A stretch of 50,647 nt of DNA from Scytalidium lignicola (taxonomy: Eukaryota > Ascomycota > Leotiomycetes). Location of the stretch: assembly GCA_002812745.2 (NCBI GenBank), contig NCSJ02000314.1, positions 1 through 50,647 on the forward strand. The letters run 5' to 3'. The notes beneath the pieces are model-generated. The model was not told the origin of the DNA, made no database searches, and saw only the letters and a program-made list of their open reading frames with translations. A program made the translations under genes and the position numbers. Positions 11,265 through 22,975 of this stretch are shown in pieces (the stretch's first letter is position 1; every line of letters starts with the position of its first letter).

Positions 11265-11623
11265 TGTTATAAAACTAAGTTATCTAAGTCATTGGATAGC
11301 CAAGGGTAAAGTAGATGTTCAAGGATAACAAAAACGTATAATACACAAGCAAACAACTAAGTCTAAGGTAAAGTTTAGTAATGTATTTAGGTTGAACACA
11401 AGGAGTTTACTCTTATGTTCTTACAATATGCTTATATAGATAATGAAATATCACTAGACCCTTAGACCTCTAAGTCCCCAAGTCTTAAACCAATGAACCT
11501 TAAACCTCCTAAGTCCTAAGTCCTTATCATATGACTGTCTAATTGTTAAGTTCTCTTGTACAACATATCTGTACTAAGCCTTAGGCTTACACCAATTAAC
11601 ATGTTGCAGTAAAACCCATAACA
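11265..11623 (-). repeat. 5' LTR of the near-complete Ty3 element
   Basis: 359 bp, same family and orientation as 4465-4825 but strongly RIP-mutated. The TATA box (TATATAAG on the minus strand) is at 11431-11438. The TGTTCAA segment that may pair with the leader is at 11392-11398 (complement). Confidence 0.85.
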
Positions 11624-13010
11624 TAAAAGAATAATATACATTATTACAGAATAAACATTTTAAAGTTAAACGAATTTATTATAAAATCTAAAGAGATTAT
11701 TATTTATACTAAATAAGATAAACAGTAAAGGAAGTTATTAAGGAATATAATATTTACAGAAGAGTAAAGAACTTAAAATAAAAACCTTATAAAATACTTT
11801 AACTTACTAAAATACTAATCTAACTATAATAAACTATAATATAAGACTTTGTTATTAAACTACTAAAGTCAAGAGACTTAATAACAGAAAAGAATTATAA
11901 TAGTATTTTAATAATAATAAACTTGTTTACAAAATACATAATCTTTATACTATAAGACAAAATATAAAGTATAGAAAAAAGTTATAAAAATGTTTTTTTC
12001 AACATATAATAATACCATTTAAGATGTTAAAAAGCATTATATCTGATTAAGATATATACTTTACCTTGAAGTTTTAAGAAACTTTAACTAAACATATAAA
12101 TGTTAATAAGAAGATGTTAATAACATTTTACTTACAAATTAATAGTTAAACAAAAAGATTAAACTAGACATTAAAAGTGTATTTATAATATTATGTAGAC
12201 TATAAGCAAGACAATTAGCATAAACTATTACTATTAGCATAATTAGCTTATAACAGCTTAAAGCATGAAATAATAAGATTTATACCATTTTATACAAATT
12301 ATAAAAAGGAACTTAATAAGTTTTAAATAAGTATTAAATTATAATTGTCATCTGATTCAGCTAATAAGTTAATAGAGAAACTACATGAAATATATACTAA
12401 ATTAACAAATATAATACAATTTACAAAAGAAAAGATAAAGGCATATTATAATAAGAAATATAGTATAGAATCTATATATAAAAAGAAGGATAAAGTTTAC
12501 TTTTAACAAAAAAACCTATAAATAAAAAGATTAAACAATATACTTGACTTTGTAAAGTTAAGACCATTTAAGGTTGAAGAAATTTATAGATTAATAACAA
12601 TCAAATTAAAATTACCAAAAGTTATAAAGATATATCTTGTATTTTATATAATACTATTAGAACTAGTATTTAAGAATATGCTGTTAATACTAAGTATAAA
12701 GGTTAAATCATAAATTAATAAGGAATGAGTAATCAAGAAAATCTTAAATTACAAATACTAATATAAGAAGATTTAATATTTGATTAAATAAGAAGGATTT
12801 CTAGAATTAGACAATTTATAAGAACTTACTAAACATTTGAAGAATGTTAAAGAGATAATAAAGAATTATTATTAAACTCTAACTAAAAAGGATCCTCAAG
12901 AAGGAGAATTAATTAAGTTAATAAAACAAATAAAAGATTAATAATATTAATACTTAATATAAAGAGGTTAACCAAAGAACATTATTTACTTTTATCAAGA
13001 GGATATAATA
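11624..13010 (+). pseudogene. Integrase and chromodomain remnant of a second Ty3 family
   Basis: Plus-strand translation with frequent stops. The integrase core is recognised around 12030-12250 (YLEVLRNFN, EDVNNILLTN, matching the FTS.FW..L and ST.FHPQTDGQ blocks). A post-core KKDKVYF and a GPF-type segment LDFVKLRPFKVEEIYRLITI lie at about 12480-12620, followed by VFYIILLELVF. Chromodomain-like sequence lies at about 12740-12900. The 5' part is missing at 11624, exactly at the LTR boundary. Confidence 0.75.
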
Positions 13011-13019
13011 AGTCCTTAG

Positions 13020-13400
13020 TAAAGACTAAGGAATTTAACTTTTCCTTTTCTAACCTTTTCTTTTCCTTAATTTCTTCTAATTCTTCTATAATAAAAATGC
13101 TTTTAAAAATCATAAGCTAAGTATTATTTTTCATATAACAACAAAGTTTTCGAAGTCTTAAAACTTTGATAAAAGCTTTTTCTTCTTCTTGTTCTAAGTA
13201 CTACTCTTCCTTAAGGTAATGATCTATTTCCTTAAAGGACAGCTTAAGAAATTCATAATAACTATTATAACAAGTGCATTTAGAGTATTTTAAGGAATTA
13301 AAAGAGTAACAATAGGATTTTTTTATTCTTTTCACAATAGTAATAAAGGAAGGACATTTTAAAACTTATTGTTTTTATCTTTTCTACTTTACAAAAGCAA
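13020..13400 (-). pseudogene. Antisense zinc-cluster/coiled-coil ORF of the second Ty3 family
   Basis: On the minus strand, opposite the pol frame and again between chromodomain and 3' LTR, the sequence reads a Cys/Ser-rich stretch (SKCTCYNSYYEF, about 13250) and then FKEIDHYLKEE, LEQEEEKAFIKVLRLRKL and finally ELEEIKEKKRLEKEKLNSL. The acidic-coil layout and the position match the antisense ORF of the other Ty3 family, although the LTRs and pol sequences are different families. Several stops and at least one frame change are present. Confidence 0.6.
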
Positions 13401-13510
13401 GTTTAATATTTATGTAACATAATGGATAAAAAGTATAGTTGAAGAACAATGAAGATTATTTGATGTTATTAATTAAGTGTTAAGACAATACTAGGATAAG
13501 AAGAGGATAA

Positions 13511-13853
13511 TGTTATAATTCTTATTGTTATAACCTGATAAGTATTAAAGAGCAACTTATGAAATGTTCATGGCTAGCAAAATGCTAAGTTACATAATAA
13601 GCCTTAGTATATAAGGGTAGATAAGGATGTATAACTATACAAGTTTATACTAGTCTATACAACTAAGTACTTATTTGTCTATATAAGAACATATTCCTTA
13701 AGCTTTAGTTAAGAACTTTATGTTTAACTTAAGTTATAACTTTACTATATATATACTTGTTTATTATAATTATAAACACCTTACTTTTATATAAACCTAG
13801 TAAGAGTGACTAAACTTACTTTATGTGACTATGCTGTAAAACGTCTTGTAACA
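13511..13853 (+). repeat. 3' LTR of the second Ty3 family
   Basis: 343 bp, starting TGTTATAATTC directly after a purine tract (AAGAAGAGGATAA) and ending CTTGTAACA. The first ~105 bp aligns with 1141-1246. It is RIP-mutated. Confidence 0.75.
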
Positions 13854-15160
13854 ATATACTCTAGTTTCTGACTAAGAGTATCTACTTGTTTATTATTAAT
13901 TCCTTTAATATAGAATTCTTTTAATAATTCTACTTGTTCATAATAACTTTTAAAGATTATCAACTTATATTTAAAGCTACTAGTTATTCTATTGTACTTC
14001 TAATCTTCTATGTACATTTTAACAATATTAAAGACTTGTTTTATATACACAAGTCAAGTTGAAGGTAATAATAATAAGCTAAGCTTGTGGTTAAGGCTAT
14101 AATTTTGTTATAGTCTGTAAAACTGTTGTTTACTCTAAGAGGTTATAAAAGTACTTGATTCTTAACTTGTGAATATAGAATTAAGAACTTTAAAGCTAAT
14201 TTGAAGGTTTGTAAGTTGAATGGTTTTAAGGAGTATAATGATTATAAAGGTGATAAGTCCTTTTTAAAAGTTATAAAAGGCATCTCTAAGGTCCTCCTCC
14301 TCTTATACATGTTATTCTTCCTCTTGTAATACATTTACAAGAGTTTAAGTAATTGTAATATTCTTGTTATTATACATCATTTGTACATTATTACAATGAA
14401 GGTAATTGTATAAGTCTTGTAATTCTTTCTAATGAATTATTCTGAAGTAGTTAATAGTAAAGTCCTTGAAATTGTCTTAAAACAAGTCTTAAAGGTTTAT
14501 ATTACTTCTTTTGTTAAGATAATATTTATAAACTTTAATTTCTAAGAATTCAAGTTGATTGTTCTTTATAAGTCTAGTCATTATTTCCCATTTCTATTTC
14601 TTGATTTATACCTTCTAATTTACCCTTACAATGCTCTTTGTTATTCTTACAACAGTTTCCAGTCTGTTTTCCCTTGTATTCTTTGTTATGTTTCTTATTT
14701 CCATTATGTTTCTTGTTGTTCTTGAGTTGTATATATATAGTCTATTAGTACTAACACAAGATGCTTAATTAACTGTAAAACAAAGCTGGTTACACATGAG
14801 TATAAAGAGTATTTACTTACAAGTAATAAACTCTATGGTTATAAAAGCTTAGACAAAAGTTTTTCAAGGGTATAATAACTTCTTAGTCTTCTTGAACATA
14901 AAGTTCTATAAGCTCTCAAAGTTCTCTTGTATACCTGTAAAGGCTTGTAGTTTTATAATGAAAGTGAAAGTAAAGTGAAAGATTATGGTTTTAATAACTT
15001 GATATATTATTTCTAGTCTAAAATAAAAGATGTNAAAAAAAGTAATGGTTTTTGAATNAAAAATTGATAAAAATGAAAGGTAAAAGAATGGTTTTTCAAA
15101 TAGAATTAGTCAATTGTTTAATTATATAACTTTATAAGTAGATTACCTAATGTCCAACTG
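13854..15160 (-). mobile_element. 5' internal part of a copia-like element, RIP-degraded
   Basis: The reverse complement of about 13854-14600 aligns over more than 700 bp with 1822-1862 plus 2283-2960, the copia-like copy on the plus strand, and includes the start of the same gag region. Upstream (14600-14800) the minus-strand frame is Asn/Lys-rich with no recognised domain. It is truncated at 13854 by the LTR of the second Ty3 family. Confidence 0.55.
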
Positions 15161-15610
15161 AATATGTTGATTTTGGCAAAAACAAGTTCAACAATAACAA
15201 TTATGAAAAGGGACTGCTGAACATCTTACTGATCAAGCTGTAATTGTTAAATAACTGTTTCCTCCTTTGACTAAGGTAAATTACAACTTTATAAAAGGAT
15301 TACTGAATATCCTATTGAACAAGTTATAATCTCTTGAGATTCAACTTTAAAAGGGACTACTGAATGTCCTACCAATTAAACGATAATCTCCTGATCTGTA
15401 TGTACAAACTGATTAATGTCAGTTTACCTGTAATACAAAGTACAGTACACAATTATACATAATATACTCGTTACACTATTCCATGGTTGTTCTATGATTA
15501 GGGGTAAGAGAGCGAAGCTGTAGGAGCTTTGCTTGTTCCTACTACCTAATCAGGACTAGCTTATAAGGGCACATGAATATCATGTGTACGTAACCACTAT
15601 TCTACTAACA
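15160..15610 (-). repeat. Probable 5' LTR of the copia-like element
   Basis: On the minus strand it starts TGTTAGTAGAATAGTGG at 15610. It is less mutated than its surroundings at 15480-15610. It contains three imperfect copies of a unit beginning AAAAGGGACTACTGAA (near 15207, 15292 and 15347 on the plus strand). The inner edge is a guess: no partner LTR is in the window. Confidence 0.45.
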
Positions 15611-17244
15611 TTAACCTTTATTTTATAAAAACAAATAATAGTTTTACTTTGATTATAAATATAAATACTATTACTCTTAAAATTACTTATTCAAATAATT
15701 TATTCTTCCTCTTAACATTTACTAATATACAGTATATACTTACATTTCCAGNTTAATATTTTCAGAGTTTTAAAACTCTTTGTACAAAATAGTAATACTT
15801 GTATTATTTTATCTAGTATATTTGATAAAAACAACATCAAATACAATATTATTATCATTTCCTCTGCTAATATTTATTTAAGATTAGTATTTATTCTAAC
15901 AACACTTATTTTAACTTTTTCTACTTATTAAATAATTTTTAGTCTAGATATTATTTATTAACGTTTAATACATATAAGTTTTAAAGTTGTCAAAAACATT
16001 ATTAAAGCTATTTTTAGAATTAATATAAAGTTAGTAAAAAAAAGCTTTTAACAAAGACTTTTTCCTTTACACAGTTTATAAGTGTAATTATTCTAAGAAA
16101 AGCATTTCTTAAGAAAATGATCTATTAAAGTTAGTAAAGTCTTGAATATTAATATATGTACAATTATACTTGTTAACTATAATAAGCATTATTATACTAT
16201 TATTATAATAAATGATTACTTTAACATTACTTAAAGTTATACTTATAAAGAAAAAGAAAAAAATATATAATATTATAATTATATATTATACTCTTTTTAA
16301 GAATTAGTACATAACCTCGTTGTTGATATTAACATTAAAACACATATAAATTTTAATATTATCTTTATACCAGACTTTTTATTCAGAAGTATCTTTTTTA
16401 AAAGGTAAAACAGTATCATTAATGTAATCTTCAAGACCTTTAGAATAGAGTAATACTATAAGACAAGAGCTCCAAAGGTTGTAATTCTCTAAACCCTTAA
16501 GTCTTTAGTCCTTTAAAAGAACTATAATACCAGAATTGTCAGCCATGATAACTAGACGTGTAAATATAAGTAAACAGAGACAAAAAGGTGCTAATCAATA
16601 CAATCGACACAAAGGAAGAAGAGTTAGCCTAATTACATTGTTACCAAAGTGCATAACCTGTTAAATTAGGGCACATAAAAGCAAGTATGCAATATAAGGT
16701 AACTTTGTGTATTGTAATGTTGTAATAACTACATATGTACACAAGTNAAAAAGAGCTAACTAGTAGACTACCGAAAAGGGAAGTCATGTGTAATAAACAA
16801 GATAGTGCTTAAGGCGACAACCAAAATATCACAACAGAATATAAAGNAAAAATCTTCTATTTCTTAATAACAAAACTCAATTCTTTTGTAACATATCAAC
16901 ATATTAATAACTATGGCACTAAAGGACTTGGCTAATAGTTGCGGCTAATTCCTTTTATGCTTATTACCCTTTGGCCTGGCTGTTAGCCTTAACTATATTA
17001 ATGAAGAGAAGGTAATTTTAAAACAGCAAAGGGGTTGTTACACTATCAAGTAGTGAAGTCACGAGATGGCTCGAACACCAATGAAATAGCGCAACGCCCA
17101 AAAATACAAGACGTTGAAGACGTGAAAAAAGAAATTTTCTGAGGAATATTTTGGGTATTATACATATTTCTCTAATACCCTAATTGATATAGCAATATTA
17201 ACCTAGGAGGCAAGATACAGCACATCCTTCTTGCTATTGAGACC
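15611..17244. other. AT-rich, RIP-like sequence without a recognisable gene
   Basis: 15611-16500 is strongly AT-rich with no domain found in any frame. 16500-17200 is less biased and may be an old LTR or promoterless remnant. I see no paired repeats, no RNA gene and no coding frame here. The last ~80 bp before 17245 would be the transporter's 3' UTR. Confidence 0.5.
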
Positions 17245-18920
17245 TTAAGCCGCCTCAACATGCGAGACATCCATTGACTTCATCTCGTTCTGCATATCAT
17301 ACTTTTCATGGTGGTCTTTGATAGTATGAGTTGCAAAGTCTATTTCGATCTCTCTTTGGTAGATTGCAACCTCATCAGCATCTCCAAAGATAGTTGCAAT
17401 CTCTTCAAGTGGGAGACCCTTGGTATCGTGGAACTAGATCCACATCACGATAGCGCCTAAGCATCCTAGGATAATAAAGGCAAGGTAGAACTTCCAGCCG
17501 ACATTTGCAAATGCAGTAGGTGCACTTTGGAGCCATACAATATTCATCAAACAGATTGTTGCAACCCTTAAGCACATGCCCTTCGCTCGAAGGTGGTTAG
17601 GAAATATTTCTCCTAGATACGCGAATTGTGCACCATCTAAGCAAAAACCATAAAAGATCTCGAATATGAAGAGCATGGCGACTGCAGCCTGGAGTGCAGA
17701 GGAGTTGTTCGATGAGACAAAGTTGGCTACAAGTGCAGCCTCGACAATCAAGCTACTCATGCAACCCAGGACACCGAAGGAGATGAATTTGTTACGAGGG
17801 AAAAGATCAATGACAAACATTGCCATCACGTTAACACCAAGAGCGAACGTCTGAAAAGCAGCGGGGTACAGAAGCTGCTTCACCTTGCTAAATCCGAGCT
17901 GCTCGTAGATGGTAGGGCCGTAGTTATTGATGACCAAAAATACCACTACACTGGATGATTCCAGTTGTTCCAATAGCTAGGAATGCCCGCTTGCGATATG
18001 AAGGCTTTTTGATAATATGAATCCACGAGTTACCCAGAGTCCGGTCAATGGCAACCTGCTTTCTGATCTGGTAGAGCTCTGCTTTGGTGAGGTCGTCATT
18101 TGGATCACTAGGATGATGATTGAGTTTGAGGAGGACTCCCTCTGCTTCCTTGTCTCGGCCTTGCATCACCAGCCATCTCGGGCTTTCCGGGAGGAAGATG
18201 AGGCCAACCAAGAGACATAGAGGCCAGAAACACTGGAGAGCAATTGTCGGTCTCCACGTGTTGGACCCACCATTCTTCCAGAAATAAAATCCAAAGCCCA
18301 TCCAGGTTTGAACACAATACCCAACAACAAACATGACGGCGTGCACATCTACAAGGGCACCACGCATATTCACAGGGGCGATTTCGTTAATCAGAATAGG
18401 CACAGCGGCTAGGATCATAAATGCTCCAGCACCAGCGAAGAAACGAAAGACTATGAACATCCCAACATTGACGCTACCACACATGATGGCACCAGAGATA
18501 ATGGGGAGAATGGCGGACCATACCAACTGTCAGACAAGGATAGTAATGCCTAGCCAAGATTGGAGTCAACACCTACCACAGTGCAACCCCATTTCCGACC
18601 ATACCTGTCAGCGACTGTAGGAAGTAACAAGGTACCGATCACACCACCGGTCTGAAAAAGGCCGTTCATTGTTGAGATCAAATCGGTACCATCTGAGCGA
18701 GTATCTAAGTGAAGGTACTCGATGAAAGATGGTTGCCCTGCTTCCATTAGTATGAATATTATGATCTATTGAAGGATTTATTGATACCCAAAGTTGTACT
18801 AATGACTGAAGCCGTATATCCATAAGTTATGGACCCAAAACCTAGGACAACAAGAACGGCAACACTGTACACGTTAACAGTCTGTCGTTTAAAGACACTC
18901 TTCGCGTCCTGATAAGGCAT
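17245..18920 (-). pseudogene. Sugar-type MFS transporter, with a frameshift and a late stop
   Basis: Plasma-membrane proton-coupled sugar or acid importer of the fungal sugar-porter family. Three exons: 18920-18788, 18737-18577 and 18526-17245, with 51- and 50-bp introns. About 524 residues once corrected, normal for the family, with about 12 hydrophobic segments. Motifs: ITYGYTAS in TM1, LGQPSFIEYL after it, DRYGRKWG in loop 2-3 and PESPRWL before the central loop. Two lesions: one extra T in a T5 run (17936-17940) breaks the frame inside CSG..VINNYGP, and a TAG at 17434-17436 (probably from CAG) cuts off the conserved GLPLEEIATIFGD tail, whose frame stays open to the stop at 17245. It shares a divergent promoter with the YrdC gene. 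It may be functional if the frameshift is a sequencing error. The substrate is unknown. Confidence 0.82.
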
Positions 18921-19089
18921 GTTGAATGGCGTTTGAGAATAATGTCAAAAGTCCGCCAATCAATGCAGCAAAGCCGTCAATAGGGGGAAAGACGAGGACA
19001 TTGGCAGCTGGCATACAAGAAAGTCAGGGGACAGGCGCATATTAATAAGCAGGGATTTATTCATTACACAAAGCATTTCTGCTTTCACC

Positions 19090-19096
19090 CGGCCCG
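19090..19096. promoter_or_regulatory. CGGNCCG site, 170 bp upstream of MFS gene
   Basis: CGGCCCG within CCCGGCCCGG. An inverted CGG triplet with one-base spacing, typical of Zn2Cys6 regulators. Member of a nine-copy set in front of all six host genes. Confidence 0.65.
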
Positions 19097-19214
19097 GCAC
19101 TTATATTTGCTTGTTGTATTGTCATGAAGGTATTTACAACCCTTAAGACTTGGAAAGCAACTATTAACTTCATTACCTTGCTATCAAAACAAAGAGACTT
19201 AAGCTGTCAATATC

Positions 19215-19221
19215 CGGCCCG
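19215..19221. promoter_or_regulatory. CGGNCCG site, 295 bp upstream of MFS gene
   Basis: CGGCCCG within TCCGGCCCGG, between the divergent MFS and YrdC genes. It could serve both. Confidence 0.65.
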
Positions 19222-19309
19222 GTATGTTATATCTTGATCTGGGGTCCCCGCAATGCGGTGGGAGAGGCGAGTGGAGGGACAAACTGAGAAACCTAGCTCA
19301 TCTGGTGCT

Positions 19310-19316
19310 CGGGCCG
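19310..19316. promoter_or_regulatory. CGGNCCG site, 184 bp upstream of YrdC gene
   Basis: CGGGCCG. The reverse strand gives CCCGGCCCGA, matching the extended consensus YCCGGCCCGR. Confidence 0.65.
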
Positions 19317-19493
19317 GGCTCAGAATAGCCTCATAAGTCTTGTAAACTTACGGTTATATGTGAAACCTGTGGCCAATCCCTATACTAGTGGACAGATATT
19401 TCCGCACAAGGCTACCTAGTCTTAGAGTTATTACAATTCCCTGTATTGTCCGAAGTTTATCAAATCCTATCCCTCCCTTAACCGTAAGGCAAC

Positions 19494-20328
19494 ATGGGTC
19501 CTCCAAAATATCAAAGAGGATGCTCGACGGGTGTTTGACGTTATCAAGAATGGTGGACTGGCAGTCGTTCCCATTACCGTGGGATATACAATGATGGGTT
19601 GCAGCGCCGAGGCCCTAGAAAGGATGTTCATTGCCAAGCGCCGTGGAGCCCAAAAACGCCATGCCATGGGAGGCAGTTACGATCTTCACAAGGAGATACA
19701 TATAATGTCACCATTGCATGCTGAGATTGTACGCAGCCTGGTTGTAGACTTCGATCTCCCTCTAGGAATCATAGCCAAGTACAAGCCTGATCACCCAGTC
19801 GTCAAGGGTATTGATCCAGCGACATTAGAAGCGACCACTGCAAACAACACCTTGTTCATGTTGATTAATGCAGGCGCTCTTCAAGATGAGATCACAAAGT
19901 TAACTATGGCAGCCGGTCTGCCGATCTTGGGAAGCTCGGCCAATCTAAGCGGGACAGGTAAATTATTTTGTCTTTGTTTTATTCTTCAGTCAGGGGTAAG
20001 AAATGTGCTGACTAGTTTGGCAGGTGCCAAATTTCAATTCGAGGATGTGAATCGTGAGATCTTGGACGTGGCGGATATTACACTGGATTATGGATTGATC
20101 AAATTCGTACACTCTCCCAGGACTAGTTCGGCTATGTTAGATTTTAGCGGGCCAAACGTCGAGGTTGTGCGCATTGGTGTTGGCTACGAGATTATTCGAG
20201 ATCATATTAAGCGCTTTTGGAATATCGATCTTCCTGCGGATCCGGGAAAGGAGAAGTGCCCATCAGGACATCTCAAGCTCCCTCCACCACCCTTAAAGAA
20301 GCTAGAGCGATTGATGGCGCAGTTGTAG
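19494..20328 (+). CDS. YrdC/Sua5-domain protein
   Basis: YrdC-fold protein of the Sua5/YciO/YrdC family. Sua5 makes threonylcarbamoyl-AMP for tRNA t6A, but this fungal paralogue type, lacking a Sua5 C-terminal domain, has no assigned reaction that I know of. About 255 residues. The family signatures are a Lys/Arg-rich pocket (AKRRGAQKRH) and SSANLSGTG (S-x-N). One intron, 19958-20023 (66 bp, GTAAAT...GGCAG with a CTGAC branch), happens to be in frame. The start is uncertain: the ATG at 19494 gives MGPPKYQ but reaches the main frame only if one A of the AAA at 19513-19515 is extra. The main frame itself is open from 19426 without an ATG. It is divergently transcribed from the transporter. The C-terminus ends in a basic Pro/Leu stretch. 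Confidence 0.82.
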
Positions 20329-20595
20329 GAGACATATTCAATCATCGGACTTGCGACGGCCAAGCCTTTGGTGGAATAACCTAACCACGAGCTCCTGGAT
20401 AAACTTCATATATGGCCATTGATTGTTGCACAACGAGCATAGCACATAGCTAGCCAAGTTTGCTGCGGCATGTCTTACATTTCATTCATATGATATTTTC
20501 CAGCTATGCTTAGACTTTTAGATAGAGAGATAATGAATCCAATACACTTGTTCATCACCAAACCCGGTCAAACCTTTACAAAAACGGAGGGGTTA
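20329..20595. other. Intergenic, 3' of YrdC gene
   Basis: No coding frame or known element seen. It ends at the TA target site of the MITE beginning at 20596. Confidence 0.5.
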
Positions 20596-20744
20596 CAGCT
20601 CAACGGGGGTAGAACGCGTAAGTTGATCGGGGTAGAAGTAATTAACCCGAAAAAGATTTGCTTACGCTAAGCATATGTTGTGATTACTGTACAGTATAGT
20701 TATCAACAATTAATGCTTGTTAACTTAACGAGTAAGGTCTTGTA

Positions 20745-20790
20745 CACGTGATCCCGGCAACTTTCCCACTCCGGTAAATTTCCCACTTTT
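20745..20790. repeat. Left terminal inverted repeat of the pogo element
   Basis: Pairs with 22851-22896 with two transition mismatches. ACCACACTTC-type sequence is also shared slightly farther in. Confidence 0.9.
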
Positions 20791-20997
20791 GGATTTAACA
20801 ACACCACACTTCCAAATATTATAACTCAACAACCAAAGCTTAATTTGAATTGAAATTGATAAATTTGCTATATTAAAGCATGTAGATTACAATGCATGCC
20901 TTAAATATTAGATATTATGTAATTGTGTAGCATAATTGCCCCTCTAATAAAAATTGCCTCCGTACCTTATCTATTCAAATTACACCATAATACTCAC

Positions 20998-22818
20998 TTA
21001 AGAAGCCTTTGGTGTAGCTCTCTTGCGTGTAACAGCCTTCTTAGCCTTCCTTTGAGTGGCCAGGAGCTGCCTTTCCAAGGCTTTCTGCATTTGCTCTTCC
21101 TTCCTGGCTTGTTTTTTGAGTAAAGCTTCCTTGGCCTTTTGCTCTTTGACTAGTTGTCATTCCAGTTGCTTTTTAACCTTCTTTGCTTCTAATTACTCGT
21201 GTTTATTCTTTACAACTAGCCTTTTTGCTATTGTAGCTTTCTTCTTTGCCTTTTCCTGTGCTTATGTTTGGGCTAATAAGGCTTTAGCTTTCAAGACTTC
21301 CTCTGTACTGAACTATTAAGCTTTATCTACTTGTTCCTTACAAAGGTTAAGACGTTGAAAGTGTGCATTCTTCTTCTTTTGTATCTTCAGAGCTCTGACT
21401 AAGCCTCTATTTGAGTGTCAGGTAATATTAAGCTTTGCTGAAAGCTTATAATTAGCATTCATAATATATTGTAGCTTAGTAGAGGAAGGACTTTGTATAT
21501 AAGACTTTTATATATGCTTAATACCTTTATAGGTTATAAGAGTCTTTAAGATTATTTAGCTTGTTATAAGAGGTGTATTTGGCTTTAGAAACACCTTTTC
21601 AAGAATAGTAAAAGGCTTAATTAGTTATATGCTAATCTTTTCAAATGCTAAAGTAATATTCTTTATTATAAAACTTTATAGTCAAGAAGGCCAAAACATA
21701 CTCTAAAATAGAGTCTTTAACATGGAAACCCTTCTAATTCCATCTTGTATTAACTTGTTCTGTTCCTTTGAATAAGCTAAAGATAATAGGAGAAATAACC
21801 TAACATTTAAAGGTTGTAAATGATAAGTAGTATAAGGTAAAAGAACTATTATAATTATTTTATAACTGTGTGCAAAATCAATAAACCTTATATTAACATG
21901 ATTAGAATGCTCATTAATAATAAGTAAACAATATCTCTTATTAACTTGAGCTTTAGTTTGAAGCTTAAATACTTGCTTTAACCATTAATAGCCTAAAGTA
22001 TTATAACTTTACCAATTTATAAAAGAGGTGAAAAATGCTTTATCACCAAGTTTTAAGTCTTATACCTAATTAGTTCAAAGGTCTTCTGATTCCCCTTGAT
22101 ATATAAAGCTTAGTAAAAGAGTTTTTCTGGTTGTTAAGATATATATTAGTATTGTAAGGAATTCTCTACTCTCATCTTGTGCATTGTGAACTTTACCGGC
22201 TTTAAGAGCTTTGACAGATATAATTCTTTTAGAAGATTTTATAAAGCTTAATAAAAACCCCTTCTTATTGATATTGTATATGTTTTTAGGCTTAATACAA
22301 TGTTTTTCAATGCTGGAGGATAACTATATAAGCTTTGGTTAATAATTGACTATTAAGACTTATAATAACTTATAACATATAAAATAATACTTAACTAGTT
22401 GATAAAAATGCTCAAATATAAGCTTATATTCGGATTTGACTTTATGATAATCTATATTCCTCAAATAAATATTACTAATCTCTTCCTTGTGACATTTTAC
22501 AAATTGCCCTACCTAGTTCTTCCTTACAAGCCCTTGTATGATCTTCTCTGCCATATTATGAACAATCTGACTGGTTAGTGGTATTCCTCGGTTTGTGAGA
22601 TAGTTGATATGCTTGATTAAAACACTCTCTTGAGCGTTATTAAGACGTTGCTTATGTGTAGACATAGCAGTCTTCATAGAGGTGTGTTGACCTTTATATT
22701 GCTTTGCAAGAGTTGTGCGCTCAAGGCCATATATTTTAGCTGTAGCACTAAAATTAGGCTTCTTTTGCGATTTCAAATCTGCAATTGCTTCTTGAATTGA
22801 AGCTTCGTTGACCTTCAT
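20998..22818 (-). pseudogene. Pogo-type transposase, inactivated
   Basis: Starts with MKVNEASIQEAIADLKSQ (ATG at 22818), a psq-type helix-turn-helix with the ATAKIYGLERTTL recognition region, followed by a CENP-B-like part (NAQESVLIKHINYL, NRGIPLTSQIV). The first stop (near 22515) replaces the Trp expected before the CHKEEIS..YLRNIDYHK segment, a TGG to TAG change. The DDE core (21500-22450) is AT-rich and unreadable. The C-terminal tail (20998-21400) is a Lys/Ala/Gln-rich coil (KKQARKEEQMQKALERQ) with a few RIP-type stops. No function is expected. Confidence 0.85.
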
Positions 22819-22850
22819 ATTGGTGGTTGAAGTGTGGTGGTCAGGGGCAA

Positions 22851-22896
22851 AAAAGTGGGAAATTTGCCGGGGTGGGAAAGTTGCCGGGATCACGTG
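22851..22896. repeat. Right terminal inverted repeat of the pogo element
   Basis: Partner of 20745-20790. Followed by TA at 22897-22898. Confidence 0.9.
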
Positions 22897-22898
22897 TA

Positions 22899-22975
22899 AC
22901 TTATAAAGCTTATAACCTGTAACTTATAGCCTGTAAAGCCTATAGTTTATAGCTTGCAAAGCTTGTAGCTTATAA
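22899..22975. repeat. Short degenerate repeats of CTTATAACCTGTAA type
   Basis: About six tandem imperfect units of 10-13 bp (cttataacctgtaa, cttatagcctgtaa, gcctatagtttatag, gcttgcaaagcttgtag) directly right of the pogo element, inside the outer MITE. Confidence 0.6.

Larger units (their letters stand above)
20745..22896 (-). mobile_element. Pogo/Fot-type DNA transposon, RIP-degraded
   Basis: Element of 2,152 bp with near-perfect inverted ends of about 46 bp, starting CACGTGATCCCGGCAACTTT at both ends, and a TA duplication (20743-20744 and 22897-22898). The mismatches between the ends are transitions. Length, TA target and transposase layout fit fungal pogo/Fot elements. It is inserted inside the MITE at 20596-23184. 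Confidence 0.9.

Noticed and set aside
18017..18620. Plus-strand and alternative minus-strand frames over the transporter
   Set aside because: Shadows of the MFS exon 3, which has family motifs and correct splice borders.
20923..21319. Plus-strand Ser/Phe/Cys-rich frames
   Set aside because: They are the antisense of the Lys/Ala/Gln-rich transposase tail of the pogo element.
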